Source of the DNA: Rhodopseudomonas julia
GTDB taxonomy: Bacteria > Pseudomonadota > Alphaproteobacteria > Rhizobiales > Afifellaceae
DNA length: 64,000 nt
Assembly: GCF_030813515.1 (NCBI RefSeq)
Contig: NZ_JAUSUK010000002.1
Span: forward strand, 1,178,001 to 1,242,000
Reading direction: 5' to 3'
The notes under the pieces were generated by a model, which had not been told where the DNA came from, did no database searches, and saw only the letters and a list, made by a program, of their open reading frames with translations. A program made the position numbers and the translations under genes. Within the stretch, counting starts at the first letter, position 1. Every line of letters begins with the position of its first letter. Of this stretch, positions 18,446-27,331 are shown in pieces.

Positions 18446-19756
18446 GTGACCGCGACCCCCCGTTCATCCTCTTTGTCCGACCGCACCACGACGGCCATCC
18501 GCGAGACGCTCGCAGGCAGGCGCCACGGACCCTTCTCTGGAATGGTCTTTGCCGGTCCCGCAGTGATCGCCTCGATCGCCTATATGGACCCGGGCAACTT
18601 CGCCACGAACATCCAGGCGGGGGCGAAGTACGGCTATACGCTGCTGTGGGTCGTCTTGATGGCGAACCTGATCGCCATGTTGTTTCAGGCCCTATCTGCG
18701 CGGCTCGGCATCGTCACCGGGCGCAATCTTGCGGAACTTTGCCGAGACAAGTTCCCGTTGCCTGTCGTTCTCGTGATGTGGGTCGTGAGCGAGATTGCTG
18801 CGATGGCGACCGACCTTGCCGAATTCCTCGGCGGAGCGATCGGGCTCGCGCTGCTCTTCGACATGCCTCTCCTCGTCGGCATGGGGATTACCGCTGTCGT
18901 CACGCTCGCGATCTTGTTGTTCGAGCGGGGCGGCTTTCGGCCGATGGAGCTTATCATCGGGTCGCTCGTCGGCCTCATCGGGCTTTGTTATCTGATCGAG
19001 ATGTTCATTGCGCCCGTGGATTGGGCCGCGGCCGGCATGCATGTCTTCGTGCCGGAAATGCCGGACGGCGAGGCGCTTTTGATTTCCGTCGGCATCATTG
19101 GCGCGACCGTCATGCCGCATGCCGTCTATCTGCATTCGGGCCTGACACAGAACCGCGCCCCAGTCGCCAACGATCAAGAACGGCGCAAGCTCGTCCGATT
19201 CTCCAACCGAGAGGTGGTTTTGGCTCTGGCGGTGGCAGGGCTGGTGAATATGGCGATGGTTGTGATGGCATCGAGTGCCTTCCACGCCGGTCACAGCGAG
19301 GTCGCGGAGATCGAGACCGCCTATCACACACTGACCCCGCTTCTTGGTGTGGCGGCGGCTGAAGTGTTCCTGATCTCGTTGATCGCGTCCGGCGTGTCGA
19401 GTTCGGTCGTGGGAACGATGGCGGGCCAGATGATCATGCAAGGCTTCGTCGGCTTCAGTATTCCGATCTGGGTCCGGCGTCTCGTCACCATGCTGCCGGC
19501 CTTTATCGTCGTCGCTCTCGGCATCAACGCCACGAAGGCGCTCGTCATCAGCCAGGTGATCCTGTCGATCGCGTTGCCCGTGCCGATGATCGCGCTCCTC
19601 TATTTCACGGCCAGTCGCGATATCATGGGGCAGTTCGTGGCGCGACGCTCGATCAGTGTGATAGCCGTCACGGGAACAATCGTCGTTCTGGCGCTCAATA
19701 TGGTGCTTTTGCTGGACACATTCGGCGTTGAGATGCCGGGCCTGCCGCCACTCTAG
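18446..19756 (+). CDS. mntH: Nramp-family divalent metal (Mn/Fe) transporter
   Basis: This proton-coupled importer of Mn(II), and to a lesser degree Fe(II), lies in the inner membrane. The 436-residue protein has eleven hydrophobic segments. The metal-binding motifs are intact: DPGN in helix 1 (AYMDPGNFATNIQ) and MPH in helix 6 (GATVMPHAVYLHSGL). The start is GTG at 18446. It has its own promoter and converges on hspQ, 25 bases away. Regulation by a metal-sensing repressor is inferred only from the palindrome in the promoter. Confidence 0.93.
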   Translation: MTATPRSSSLSDRTTTAIRETLAGRRHGPFSGMVFAGPAVIASIAYMDPGNFATNIQAGAKYGYTLLWVVLMANLIAMLFQALSARLGIVTGRNLAELCRDKFPLPVVLVMWVVSEIAAMATDLAEFLGGAIGLALLFDMPLLVGMGITAVVTLAILLFERGGFRPMELIIGSLVGLIGLCYLIEMFIAPVDWAAAGMHVFVPEMPDGEALLISVGIIGATVMPHAVYLHSGLTQNRAPVANDQERRKLVRFSNREVVLALAVAGLVNMAMVVMASSAFHAGHSEVAEIETAYHTLTPLLGVAAAEVFLISLIASGVSSSVVGTMAGQMIMQGFVGFSIPIWVRRLVTMLPAFIVVALGINATKALVISQVILSIALPVPMIALLYFTASRDIMGQFVARRSISVIAVTGTIVVLALNMVLLLDTFGVEMPGLPPL

Positions 19757-19781
19757 TCAAGCGAGGACGATACCTCGAAGC

Positions 19782-20102
19782 CTAGTTGATGGCCTCACGC
19801 ATTTGGTACTGGCCGTTCTCGAACGAGGCGAACAGCTCGGTAACCTGCGGATGACGAACGGGCTCACCCGAATCGTCTGGGACGAGATTTTGCTCGGAGA
19901 CGTAGGCCACGTATTCGGTTTCCGCGTTCTCCGCCAACAAATGATAGAACGGCTGGTCCTTCGACGGCCTGATCTCGACCGGGATGGCGTTGTACCATTC
20001 CTCTGTGTTGTCGAAGACAGGATCGACGTCAAAAATCACCCCGCGGAACGGCAGGAAGCGATGCTTGACGACGTCACCGATATTGAATTTGGCTGATCGC
20101 AT
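19782..20102 (-). CDS. hspQ: Heat shock protein HspQ
   Basis: HspQ is a small hemimethylated-DNA-binding-fold protein that acts as a specificity factor for Lon protease in enterobacteria. The sequence (about 106 residues) follows the family closely: AKFNIGDVVKHR, FPFRGVIFDVDP (here FLPFRGVIFDVDP), EEWYNAIPVEIRPSKDQPFYHLLAENAETEYVAYVSEQNL, and GEPVRHPQV. The start at 20102 (MRSAKF) matches the family N-terminus; ATG at 20111 is also possible. It lies downstream of the acyltransferase gene on the same strand, and may share its message. Confidence 0.92.
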   Translation of the reverse strand: MRSAKFNIGDVVKHRFLPFRGVIFDVDPVFDNTEEWYNAIPVEIRPSKDQPFYHLLAENAETEYVAYVSEQNLVPDDSGEPVRHPQVTELFASFENGQYQMREAIN

Positions 20103-20177
20103 GTTGTCCATAAGTTCAACCCAACAGCTCGAAGATCGGGCATCCTGAGGGAAAGTCAAGGCGCGCTCTCAGGCGCC

Positions 20178-21083
20178 TCAGCTCCGCGTGCGGGCTGGTT
20201 TCCAGCGGTCGTGAACCCACATCCACTCTCCCGGTCTCTCTCGGATCCAGGTTTCGAACTGTGTCTGGATCGTTTGAGTAAATACGGCCACATCCTCCAT
20301 CTGGTTTCCAGTCTGGGGGCATTCGAGCACCACCGCCTGAACGACGAAGCGTGCGCCCCGACTTCGGAGGACGCGGCCAGCCACCACAGGATTATGCAAA
20401 CGACGTGCCACCATCGCCGGAAAAGGATTGGCCGTTGTTTCCTTGCCGAAGACCGTGACCTTGATGCCTTTCGCTTCGCGCTGATCGCCGAGGAGCGCAA
20501 CCGCACCGCCGGCACGCACATGAGCCATCACACGTTTCGGCGTAGACTTGGCTTTTGCGATGAGGCCGCCCGGGAAGACGTTCGACCTCAAGGTCGTGAC
20601 ATAGGCGTCGGAGTAGGGGTTCTTGAGCCTTTGGTAGAGCCCGACCCCATTGAGCTCTTTGGGGATGGCGATCGAGGCGATCTCCCAATTTGCCGAATGG
20701 AGGCCGACGACCAGCAGGCCCGCACCGCGTTCAACGAAGCTTTGACGTAACTTCGGATCGATATCGATCGTCACACGATCGCTTGCAACGATGCGGTCGA
20801 TGAGAAAGCTCTCGGCAAAGGTTCGCCCGAGATTGTCCCATTGCTGGCGGGCGATCTCCTCGCGCTCCGATTCGCTCTTTTCGGGAAAGGCGAGGGCAAG
20901 ATTGTGCATCACCCGGGGATGCCGATGCGTTCGTGGCCCGACAACACTCCAGGCGCGCCCCATCATGCTGGAGGCGAAATCGATCGGTAACGAGCGCAAA
21001 AGCGCCGCAACAAGACGCAGGAGCGCGTACTCGACGAAGTAGCGTGCACGGCGTGTCGGTGACAATGATCGGCCGGAGGTCAT
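20178..21083 (-). CDS. Lipid A biosynthesis (lauroyl/myristoyl) acyltransferase family protein
   Basis: This protein of about 301 residues belongs to the LpxL/LpxM (HtrB/MsbB) family, which adds secondary acyl chains to lipid A at the inner membrane. One N-terminal hydrophobic segment is followed by the catalytic H-x4-E motif in LHSANWE, then YQRLKNPYSD, the LGDQREAKGIKVTVFG block and a C-terminal RERPGEWMWVHDRW, which is near invariant in the family. The start at 21083 is a choice over an in-frame ATG at 21131; neither has a good ribosome-binding site. Which acyl chain or acceptor it uses cannot be read from sequence. Confidence 0.9.
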   Translation of the reverse strand: MTSGRSLSPTRRARYFVEYALLRLVAALLRSLPIDFASSMMGRAWSVVGPRTHRHPRVMHNLALAFPEKSESEREEIARQQWDNLGRTFAESFLIDRIVASDRVTIDIDPKLRQSFVERGAGLLVVGLHSANWEIASIAIPKELNGVGLYQRLKNPYSDAYVTTLRSNVFPGGLIAKAKSTPKRVMAHVRAGGAVALLGDQREAKGIKVTVFGKETTANPFPAMVARRLHNPVVAGRVLRSRGARFVVQAVVLECPQTGNQMEDVAVFTQTIQTQFETWIRERPGEWMWVHDRWKPARTRS

Positions 21084-21235
21084 GGCTTGCCCGCGGAAGC
21101 CTGCGTCAATTGACGAGACGGGTCCAACCATCTAGCCCGCAGGGTCGGCGGACCGCTTAGCGAAGCTCGCACGCGGATGCAACACGAGCCGTCCCTCCGC
21201 CGGCAACCCTTGAAGAAGGAAAGTGCCCGTTCAGG

Positions 21236-22201
21236 ATGAGTGATGTCGTGGGCCTCGCCCTGCCGTTCTTTGGTCTGATCCTTCTCGGTTTCGTCGCTGG
21301 CCGCATCTGGCACGAGGACGAGAAGGCGCTCGCCTGGCTGAACCTTTACGTGATCTATTTCGCGCTCCCGGCGCTTTTCTTCGAGGTGCTGTCGAAGACG
21401 CCGATCGAAGAGCTGACAAACGGCAGCTTCATATTCGCGACGACCTTTGCGACCTATACCGCGTTTGCTTTCGCTTTTGCGTTTGCGGTGCTCAGGAACG
21501 ACGGTCGCATTCCTGAGGCGACCGTCCAGGGGCTTGTCGGCGGCTACGGCAATGTCGGTTATATGGGCGCGCCTCTGGCGATCGTGGCCCTCGGGCCGCA
21601 GGCAGCCGCTCCGGCTGCACTGATCTTCAGCTTCGATGTGACCCTCGTCTTTACGTTGGCGCCCCTCATGATGGCGATGAGCGGCGCCAGTCATCAGCCG
21701 ATCGGCTCAATCTTGACGTCGATTCCCCGCAAAGTGCTCCTGCATCCTTTTATCCTTGCGACGCTTGCAGGTGTTGCGGCCGCTTTCATCGGCGTTGGCC
21801 TTCCCGCACCGCTGGAGCGGTTCCTTTCGCTCCTGGGCGGATCTGCCGCGCCCTGCGCGCTCTTTGCACTCGGGGTGACGGTCGGCCTAAGACCGCTGCG
21901 GCGGGTGCCCGGCGAACTGCCGGTTCTGATCGCGATCAAGCTTCTCGTGCATCCGCTGATCGCGTATCTCCTCCTCACTTGGATCGGAGGTTTCGATCCG
22001 ATCTGGATCCAGACCGGCGTCTTGATGGCGGCGCTGCCTCCTGCGGCCACGATCTACGTCATCGCGGCGCAGTATCGTATCTATGTGCTGGAAGGCTCGT
22101 CGGGCATCCTGCTCGGTACCGCGGCCTCGGTGGTCACTCTCAGCCTCGTTCTTTATTTGGTCACCACGGGCCTTCTGCCGCTCGATCCGTTCGGATCTTA
22201 G
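21236..22201 (+). CDS. AEC-family (auxin efflux carrier type) transporter
   Basis: This 321-residue membrane protein has about ten helices in two inverted halves. Family landmarks are ALPFFGLILLGFVAGR at the start, LNLYVIYFALPALFF in helix 2, the GGYGNVGYMGAPLA loop, and MAALPPAATIYVIAAQY near the end. Bacterial AEC proteins carry organic acids such as malonate or malate, or other small anions; the substrate here is unknown. It diverges from the acyltransferase gene and runs into the convergent hydroxylase gene with only three bases between stops. Confidence 0.88.
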   Translation: MSDVVGLALPFFGLILLGFVAGRIWHEDEKALAWLNLYVIYFALPALFFEVLSKTPIEELTNGSFIFATTFATYTAFAFAFAFAVLRNDGRIPEATVQGLVGGYGNVGYMGAPLAIVALGPQAAAPAALIFSFDVTLVFTLAPLMMAMSGASHQPIGSILTSIPRKVLLHPFILATLAGVAAAFIGVGLPAPLERFLSLLGGSAAPCALFALGVTVGLRPLRRVPGELPVLIAIKLLVHPLIAYLLLTWIGGFDPIWIQTGVLMAALPPAATIYVIAAQYRIYVLEGSSGILLGTAASVVTLSLVLYLVTTGLLPLDPFGS

Positions 22202-22204
22202 GCT

Positions 22205-23377
22205 TCACAAACCCCGAAACGTTTTCGCCAGACCCTGCTGCATCAAAAAGCGACGGAAGGGCGCAAAGCCGCCGGCTGCCGAGAGTGCGACCGCGCGCAA
22301 TGCCTGTACCGGCAGGAGCCCCGTCAGCAGCGACCGGTTCAGAAGATCGACGGCGAGGGTGCGGCTGCGGACATCGGCCTGACGCAGGCGATGAAACTCC
22401 GCAGCCGTGCCTTCGTCGAGCCGGCTGCGATTGAGCGACAGGACAGTTTTAAGAGCTTCGACGTCGCGGAGGCCGAGATTGAGGCCCTGAGCGCCGATCG
22501 GCGGAAAAATATGGGCGGCCTCACCGATCAGAAGTGCGCGTCCGGAGGCAAAGCGGTCGGCAAGACCAGCTGAAAGAGGATAGCTCACGCGAGGTGAGGT
22601 GACCTGCATTGCGCCCAGGAGCGAGTGCGCGGAGCGTTCCGCCCGCCTTGCGAATTCCTCGTCGGGGATCTCGCAGAGAAGAGCGGCCTCGCGCGGTCGT
22701 TCGACCCAGACCAGGCTGACATTGTTGCCCTGCATCGGGACGAGGGTGAACGGACCCCGATCTGTGTGGAACTCTGTCGAGACGGAATGGTGTGGGTGGG
22801 TGATGGACAACGTCGTCACCAGTGCCGATTGGGCATAGCGCCAGCGTCTGACAGCTATGCCGGTTTTGGCTCGAACGAGGGAGCGCACGCCGTCCGCGCC
22901 CACCACGAGGTCACTCTTCAAGGACGTGCCGCGCCCGGTGGTGATGTGAACGCAATCGTTGCGGAAGCTCAGTTCGCTGGCCGTATCCTCGAAGATGGTG
23001 ATGTATCGGCTGTTGCGTGCGCGCTCGGAGAGCGCTTCGACGAGGCGACGGTTGGGAATGTTGTAGCCAAAGGCGTTCAAGCCGATCTCGCCGGCGTAGA
23101 ATGTCACTTCTGGCGCGCGAATGAGCCGTCCGGTGTCGTCGATGAGCCGCATCGCCTGCAAAGGGGCCGCGGCCGAGGCGAGATCCGGCATGGCACCGAA
23201 CTGTTCCAGAAGCTCGATAGAACCCGCGAAAAGAGCGGCGGTGCGTCCAACGGGAAAGGCCGCAGACGGAGCGATGATGGCAGTTGTCCGCCCGGCCTCT
23301 GCCGCCGCGAGCGCCGCCGCCCAGCCTGTGGCACCGCCTCCGACGATGCAGATTTCGAAATCGTCGCGTGGCTTCAT
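22205..23377 (-). CDS. UbiH/UbiF/VisC-family FAD-dependent hydroxylase
   Basis: This protein of about 390 residues is a class A flavoprotein monooxygenase that would hydroxylate the aromatic ring of a ubiquinone precursor. It has the dinucleotide-binding GGGATGWAAALAAAEAGR near the start, the family motif DLVVGADGVRSLVR, and the FAD ribityl-binding GRALLIGEAAHIFPPIGAQGLNLGLRD; the usual GDAAH is GEAAH here. The start at 23377 follows TGAGG; ATGs at 23392 and 23425 remain open. The ring position it hydroxylates cannot be told. It is divergent from pcs across about 260 bases. Confidence 0.88.
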   Translation of the reverse strand: MKPRDDFEICIVGGGATGWAAALAAAEAGRTTAIIAPSAAFPVGRTAALFAGSIELLEQFGAMPDLASAAAPLQAMRLIDDTGRLIRAPEVTFYAGEIGLNAFGYNIPNRRLVEALSERARNSRYITIFEDTASELSFRNDCVHITTGRGTSLKSDLVVGADGVRSLVRAKTGIAVRRWRYAQSALVTTLSITHPHHSVSTEFHTDRGPFTLVPMQGNNVSLVWVERPREAALLCEIPDEEFARRAERSAHSLLGAMQVTSPRVSYPLSAGLADRFASGRALLIGEAAHIFPPIGAQGLNLGLRDVEALKTVLSLNRSRLDEGTAAEFHRLRQADVRSRTLAVDLLNRSLLTGLLPVQALRAVALSAAGGFAPFRRFLMQQGLAKTFRGL

Positions 23378-23637
23378 CCTCAATCCTGCCATATCTTCGG
23401 TCGAACCAGATTGTCTGCTGAGCATTTATTGCCCTATGGGTTGCGTTTCCACGCATATGGCCTCTTGCGGGAGCGCAAGCAAAGACCACAACGAGGAAAA
23501 GAATCTCTGCGTGACGCAAAAAGCTTGCATCGTTTGCCGCAACCGGGCCAATGCCTCGCCGGCAAACAGCCGGTGGATCTTTTTGCCCTTGCCGGAGGGC
23601 TGGCGTTTTGACGCTAAAAGCGGCATGAGGAGCCACT

Positions 23638-24375
23638 ATGTTGACGGGGTCTAGGGATTTGCAGCTCGGGCAGCAACTGGAGCATCTGCGCGCAGCCGCG
23701 TCGCTCTTCGCCATCCATCTGTTGACGGCAAGCGGGGCAGCGCTGGCGCTGCTTGCGACGCTTGCCGCTGCGCGCGGAGAATGGCGCGCAGCGTTCGTTT
23801 GGCTTGGGATCGCGCTCATCGTCGACGCGCTCGACGGTCCGATCGCGCGCCGCTACCAGGTCGGCTCGCGTCTGCCGCGCTGGGACGGCAGCGCGCTCGA
23901 CTTCGTCATCGACTACACGACCTATGTTTTCGTGCCGGCCATCATCCTGGCGAGCGGCTGCGGGCTCGGAACATTCTTCGGCATCTTAGCTGCGATGATC
24001 GTGGCGATTACCGGAGCTCTTTATTTCGCCGATACGCGGATGAAGGAACCGGACAATTCGTTCCGAGGGTTTCCGGCTGCCTGGAACCTCGCCGTCTTTG
24101 TCCTCTTCGCTTTGCAGCCGCATCCTTTCGTGACCTTCATGGTGACGGTGCTGCTTGCGGTTGGAACGTTCCTGCCGGTCAATTTCGTGCATCCGGTACG
24201 TGTCACCAAATGGCGCTCGCTTACGCTGTTGATGATGGTGCTCTGGATGATCTGCGCCGGCATTTTGATCGCGACCGGTTTCGATCAGAGCTCGACTGTC
24301 GAAATGCTGCTGCTGGTCACGAGCTTCTACCTTCTCGGTGTCGCTGGCGTTCAGCAGCTTCTCGCACGCTTTTAG
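23638..24375 (+). CDS. pcs: Phosphatidylcholine synthase
   Basis: Pcs joins choline directly to CDP-diacylglycerol, making phosphatidylcholine in one step in the inner membrane. The 245-residue protein has about eight hydrophobic segments and the CDP-alcohol phosphotransferase motif in the Pcs version: DALDGPIAR, then G and D residues in DGSALDFVIDY. Other Pcs-like segments are HLLTASGAALALL, YFADTRMKEPDNSFRGFPAAWN and TFLPVNFVHPVRV, which match the rhizobial enzyme as I recall it. The ATG at 23638 follows GAGGAG. It implies choline uptake and a phosphatidylcholine-containing membrane, as in other Rhizobiales. Confidence 0.92.
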   Translation: MLTGSRDLQLGQQLEHLRAAASLFAIHLLTASGAALALLATLAAARGEWRAAFVWLGIALIVDALDGPIARRYQVGSRLPRWDGSALDFVIDYTTYVFVPAIILASGCGLGTFFGILAAMIVAITGALYFADTRMKEPDNSFRGFPAAWNLAVFVLFALQPHPFVTFMVTVLLAVGTFLPVNFVHPVRVTKWRSLTLLMMVLWMICAGILIATGFDQSSTVEMLLLVTSFYLLGVAGVQQLLARF

Positions 24376-24392
24376 CCTCAGCCAGCTGAGAC

Positions 24393-25121
24393 ATGGAGCT
24401 CCTTTCGGATCCGCAAGTCTGGGCGAGCTTCCTGACGCTCTGCGTCATGGAGATCGTGCTTGGCATCGACAACATCGTCTTCATTTCCGTCGTCGTTAGC
24501 CGGCTGCCGGAGGAGCAGGCCAAAAAAGCACGCCAGATCGGGCTTTTGCTGGCGCTCGTCTTCCGCATCCTGCTTCTGCTGGTCCTGTCGTGGCTGATCG
24601 GTCTGACCGCCCCGGTTTTCACTGCGTTCGGTCAGGAGGTCTCCTGGCGCGATCTCATTTTGATCGGTGGCGGGCTGTTCCTGATCTACAAGGCGACGCA
24701 TGAAATCCATGCGGAGATCGAGCATGAGTCCGCGGCGCTGACGGAGGCCAAGACCGCATCTTTTGGCGGGATCATCGCCCAGGTGCTCATCATCGACATG
24801 GTTTTCTCCGTCGATTCCATCATCACTGCGATCGGCATGGCCGAACATGTCGAGGTGATGATCGCGGCCGTCATCGTGGCGATCGCCGTGATGTACGCCG
24901 CGTCGGGCCCGATCGCGGAGTTCATCAAGCACAATCCGACCACCAAAATGTTGGCACTCGCCTTCCTGCTCCTGATCGGCGTGGCGCTCATCGCCGATGG
25001 TTTGGGTTTCCATATCCCGCGTGGCTATATCTACTTTTCCATGGCGTTTGCGGCGGTGGTCGAGGTGTTCAACGTCCTTGCGCGCCGCCGCCGTCAGAAG
25101 GTTGCAGGAGACAAGCAGTGA
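24393..25121 (+). CDS. TerC-family integral membrane protein
   Basis: This 242-residue protein has seven or so membrane helices and the TerC signatures EIVLGIDNIVFISVV (helix 1) and IIDMVFSVDSIITAIGM (helix 4), whose acidic residues bind metal in the family. TerC proteins take part in Mn(II) efflux and in metalation of exported enzymes; several are linked to tellurite resistance. It starts 17 bases after pcs and overlaps the next gene by four bases, so pcs-terC-qor looks like one operon. No yybP-ykoY riboswitch can fit in the short gap. Confidence 0.9.
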   Translation: MELLSDPQVWASFLTLCVMEIVLGIDNIVFISVVVSRLPEEQAKKARQIGLLLALVFRILLLLVLSWLIGLTAPVFTAFGQEVSWRDLILIGGGLFLIYKATHEIHAEIEHESAALTEAKTASFGGIIAQVLIIDMVFSVDSIITAIGMAEHVEVMIAAVIVAIAVMYAASGPIAEFIKHNPTTKMLALAFLLLIGVALIADGLGFHIPRGYIYFSMAFAAVVEVFNVLARRRRQKVAGDKQ

Positions 25122-26095
25122 CGATTGTCGTTCGGGTTCACGCGCATGGCGGACCGGAGGTGCTGCAGGTCGAAGACCAAAATGTCGGCGATCCGGGTGA
25201 GGGCGATGTCAAGATCCGGCACGAAGCGATCGGTCTCAACTACCTCGATACCTACTATCGAACAGGGCTCTACAACGCGCCGAACGGCTTACCTTTCACG
25301 CCTGGCAACGAGGGGGCTGGAACCGTCGTTTCCGTGGGAGCCGGGGTTTCGCGGTTTCGGGTGGGCGACCGGGTCGCCTATGTGGGCGGGCTCGGGGCCT
25401 ATGCCGCCGAGCGGGTAATTGCTGCCGATAGTCTGGTGCGGCTTCCCGACGAGATCGACTTCAAGACCGGCGCGGCGATGATGCTGAAGGGGCTGACGGC
25501 CCAATATCTCCTGCGCCAGACGTTTCGGGTCGAGCGCGGTCAGACGATCCTCTTTCATGCGGCTGCCGGCGGGGTCGGGTTGATCGCCTGCCAATGGGCG
25601 AAACATCTCGGTGCGACTGTCATCGGGACTGTCGGGTCGGCCGATAAGGCGGAACTCGCGAAAGCTCACGGCTGCACGCATACGATCAATTATCGCGAAG
25701 AGGATTTCGTCTCTCGCGTCAAAGAAATCACCGATGGCAGGCTGTGCGACGTCGTCTACGATTCCGTCGGCCAGAGCACCTATCCCGGATCGCTCGATTG
25801 CCTGAAGCCGCGCGGCATGTGGGTGTCGTTCGGCCAATCCTCAGGGCCGATCAAGGACTTCAACCTCGGTCTGCTGGCCCAGAAGGGGTCACTCTACGCC
25901 TGTCGCCCGACCCTTTTCAGCTACATTACCCAGCGCGAGAGCCTGCAGGCGATGGCGGATGATCTCTTCCATGTCGTCGCTGACGGGATCGTCTCGATCA
26001 AGGTGAACCAGGCATTTGCCTTGAAGGATGTGGCAGAAGCCCACCGTGCGCTCGAAAGCCGGGAAACGACGGGAGCGACGGTTCTCATTCCGTAA
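25118..26095 (+). CDS. NADPH:quinone oxidoreductase (zeta-crystallin type)
   Basis: This 325-residue zinc-independent medium-chain dehydrogenase reduces quinones or other enone-type substrates with NADPH. An N-terminal GroES-like half (FTPGNEGAGTVVSVG) is followed by a Rossmann half with HAAAGGVGLIACQWAKHLGA and TVGSADKAELAKAHG. The catalytic-zinc cysteines of alcohol dehydrogenases are absent. It begins with GTG overlapping the terC stop (GTGA), preceded by GCAGGAG, showing translational coupling. It ends convergent with doeB, 231 bases away. Confidence 0.92.
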   Translation: MTIVVRVHAHGGPEVLQVEDQNVGDPGEGDVKIRHEAIGLNYLDTYYRTGLYNAPNGLPFTPGNEGAGTVVSVGAGVSRFRVGDRVAYVGGLGAYAAERVIAADSLVRLPDEIDFKTGAAMMLKGLTAQYLLRQTFRVERGQTILFHAAAGGVGLIACQWAKHLGATVIGTVGSADKAELAKAHGCTHTINYREEDFVSRVKEITDGRLCDVVYDSVGQSTYPGSLDCLKPRGMWVSFGQSSGPIKDFNLGLLAQKGSLYACRPTLFSYITQRESLQAMADDLFHVVADGIVSIKVNQAFALKDVAEAHRALESRETTGATVLIP

Positions 26096-26170
26096 GAGGG
26101 TGTGACTGCGTCGTGATAGAGCCTGACGCGTCACGATCCCGGGTTTCGCCGCATCCTTGCGGGCAGTTCG

Positions 26171-26221
26171 CTCGGCGCAACAAAGCTCAGCGCAACAAAG
26201 ACGCCGGGCACAGAGCCCGGC
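26171..26221. repeat. 15-base tandem repeat and hairpin between convergent genes
   Basis: CTCGGCGCAACAAAG (26171-26185) is followed directly by CTCAGCGCAACAAAG (26186-26200), 14 of 15 bases identical. Just after it, GCCGGGC (26203-26209) and GCCCGGC (26215-26221) form a 7-bp stem with a 5-base loop. The hairpin lies between the stops of qor and doeB and may end transcription in either direction, although neither side has a clean T-tract. Confidence 0.7.
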
Positions 26222-26326
26222 AAGGATTTGGAGTGAGAAGGCTTCGACCTTAACAGGCGAGAGCGCTGCGGCGCCTATGGTGATCCGCCGCACCTTCAGA
26301 GACACTGGACCGTCTCAAAGCGCCCC

Positions 26327-27331
26327 TTAGGCCTGTGCACCGGGCTCGGTCGTTGCCACGACTGCGAGACAGTCGCCAAGACCGACGAGCCCTGGAAAAT
26401 GACGAGCGGCAAGGATCCCGTCGAGACCGGCTCGATATTCCTGGGGCTGTCCGCCCAACCTTTCGATTGGGTGCACTGACAGAAGGAGATCTCCCTTTCT
26501 GACTTGCGCCCCGAGATCGATCTCGGGCTCGACGAAGCCTTCCGATTGGCTGAATGAGAAACACTCTGGCCCGGGCATATCGAGAAAGGTGGAGGGCTGG
26601 CGGTCGATCGGGCCCGCCAGAATGCCCGCATGTTTGAGGACGTTCGCGAGGCCGCGGCGCGCAATCGCCAATGTCCGCGCCGTCGCGGTCCCACCCCCAC
26701 CAATTTCGGTCGTCACAAAGACCTTGCCCAGCGCCTCGGCGGCCGTATCGAGCATGCCCACCGCGTCGATTTCCAGCATCGTCATCGAATAGGGCGCGCA
26801 GAAAGCGTCGCGGGCTTCCCGACAGCGCGCCTCCTGCGCCTTGTTCTCCAACACATGGCAGGCCGCAAACGGCAGGAAATTCAGTGTTTTGCCGCCGGAA
26901 TGAAAGTCCAGCACCAGATCTGCCATGGGCAGCAGAACGCGCTGAATGTAGTCGGCGATCTTCTCCGTCACGCTGCCGTCCGGCCGTCCTGGGAAGGTGC
27001 GGTTGAGATTGAACGTGTCGATCGGGGACAGGCGCGTTCCGGCCCGGAACGCCGGATAATTCATGAAGGGAACCAGGATGATGCGCCCCGTGATATCATC
27101 GCATGTCACCTTGCGGGCGAAATCGGCGAGGGCGATGGGGCCCTCATATTCGTCGCCATGGCTGCCGCCGGTGACGAGGGCGGTCGGGCCGGAGCCGTTG
27201 CTCACGACCGTGATGGGGATCATGAGATTTCCCCAGGCGCTTTCGTCCCGGCTCCAGGGAAGTCTCAAATAGCCGTGCTGGACGCCTTCGCGCTCAAAGT
27301 CGACGGTCGGGACGATGGGGCTGTCAATCAT
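26327..27331 (-). CDS. doeB: N-alpha-acetyl-L-2,4-diaminobutyrate deacetylase
   Basis: DoeB removes the acetyl group from N-alpha-acetyl-2,4-diaminobutyrate, the second step of ectoine breakdown. The 334-residue protein belongs to the AstE/AspA zinc-hydrolase family. It has GGSHGDEYEG, containing the H-x2-E zinc ligands, LILVPFMNYPAF-type and NLNRTFPG segments, the third zinc ligand in LDFHSGG, and late FVTTEIGGGG. The frame stays open upstream to 28207, but that extension overlaps doeD and is Arg/Asp-rich antisense sequence, so the ATG at 27331 (MIDSPIVP) is the start. It diverges from doeD across a 360-base control region. Confidence 0.9.
   Translation of the reverse strand: MIDSPIVPTVDFEREGVQHGYLRLPWSRDESAWGNLMIPITVVSNGSGPTALVTGGSHGDEYEGPIALADFARKVTCDDITGRIILVPFMNYPAFRAGTRLSPIDTFNLNRTFPGRPDGSVTEKIADYIQRVLLPMADLVLDFHSGGKTLNFLPFAACHVLENKAQEARCREARDAFCAPYSMTMLEIDAVGMLDTAAEALGKVFVTTEIGGGGTATARTLAIARRGLANVLKHAGILAGPIDRQPSTFLDMPGPECFSFSQSEGFVEPEIDLGAQVRKGDLLLSVHPIERLGGQPQEYRAGLDGILAARHFPGLVGLGDCLAVVATTEPGAQA

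Noticed and set aside
24376-24392. Possible yybP-ykoY Mn riboswitch before terC
   Set aside because: Only 17 bases separate pcs and terC, too few for the aptamer, and no such motif precedes mntH either.
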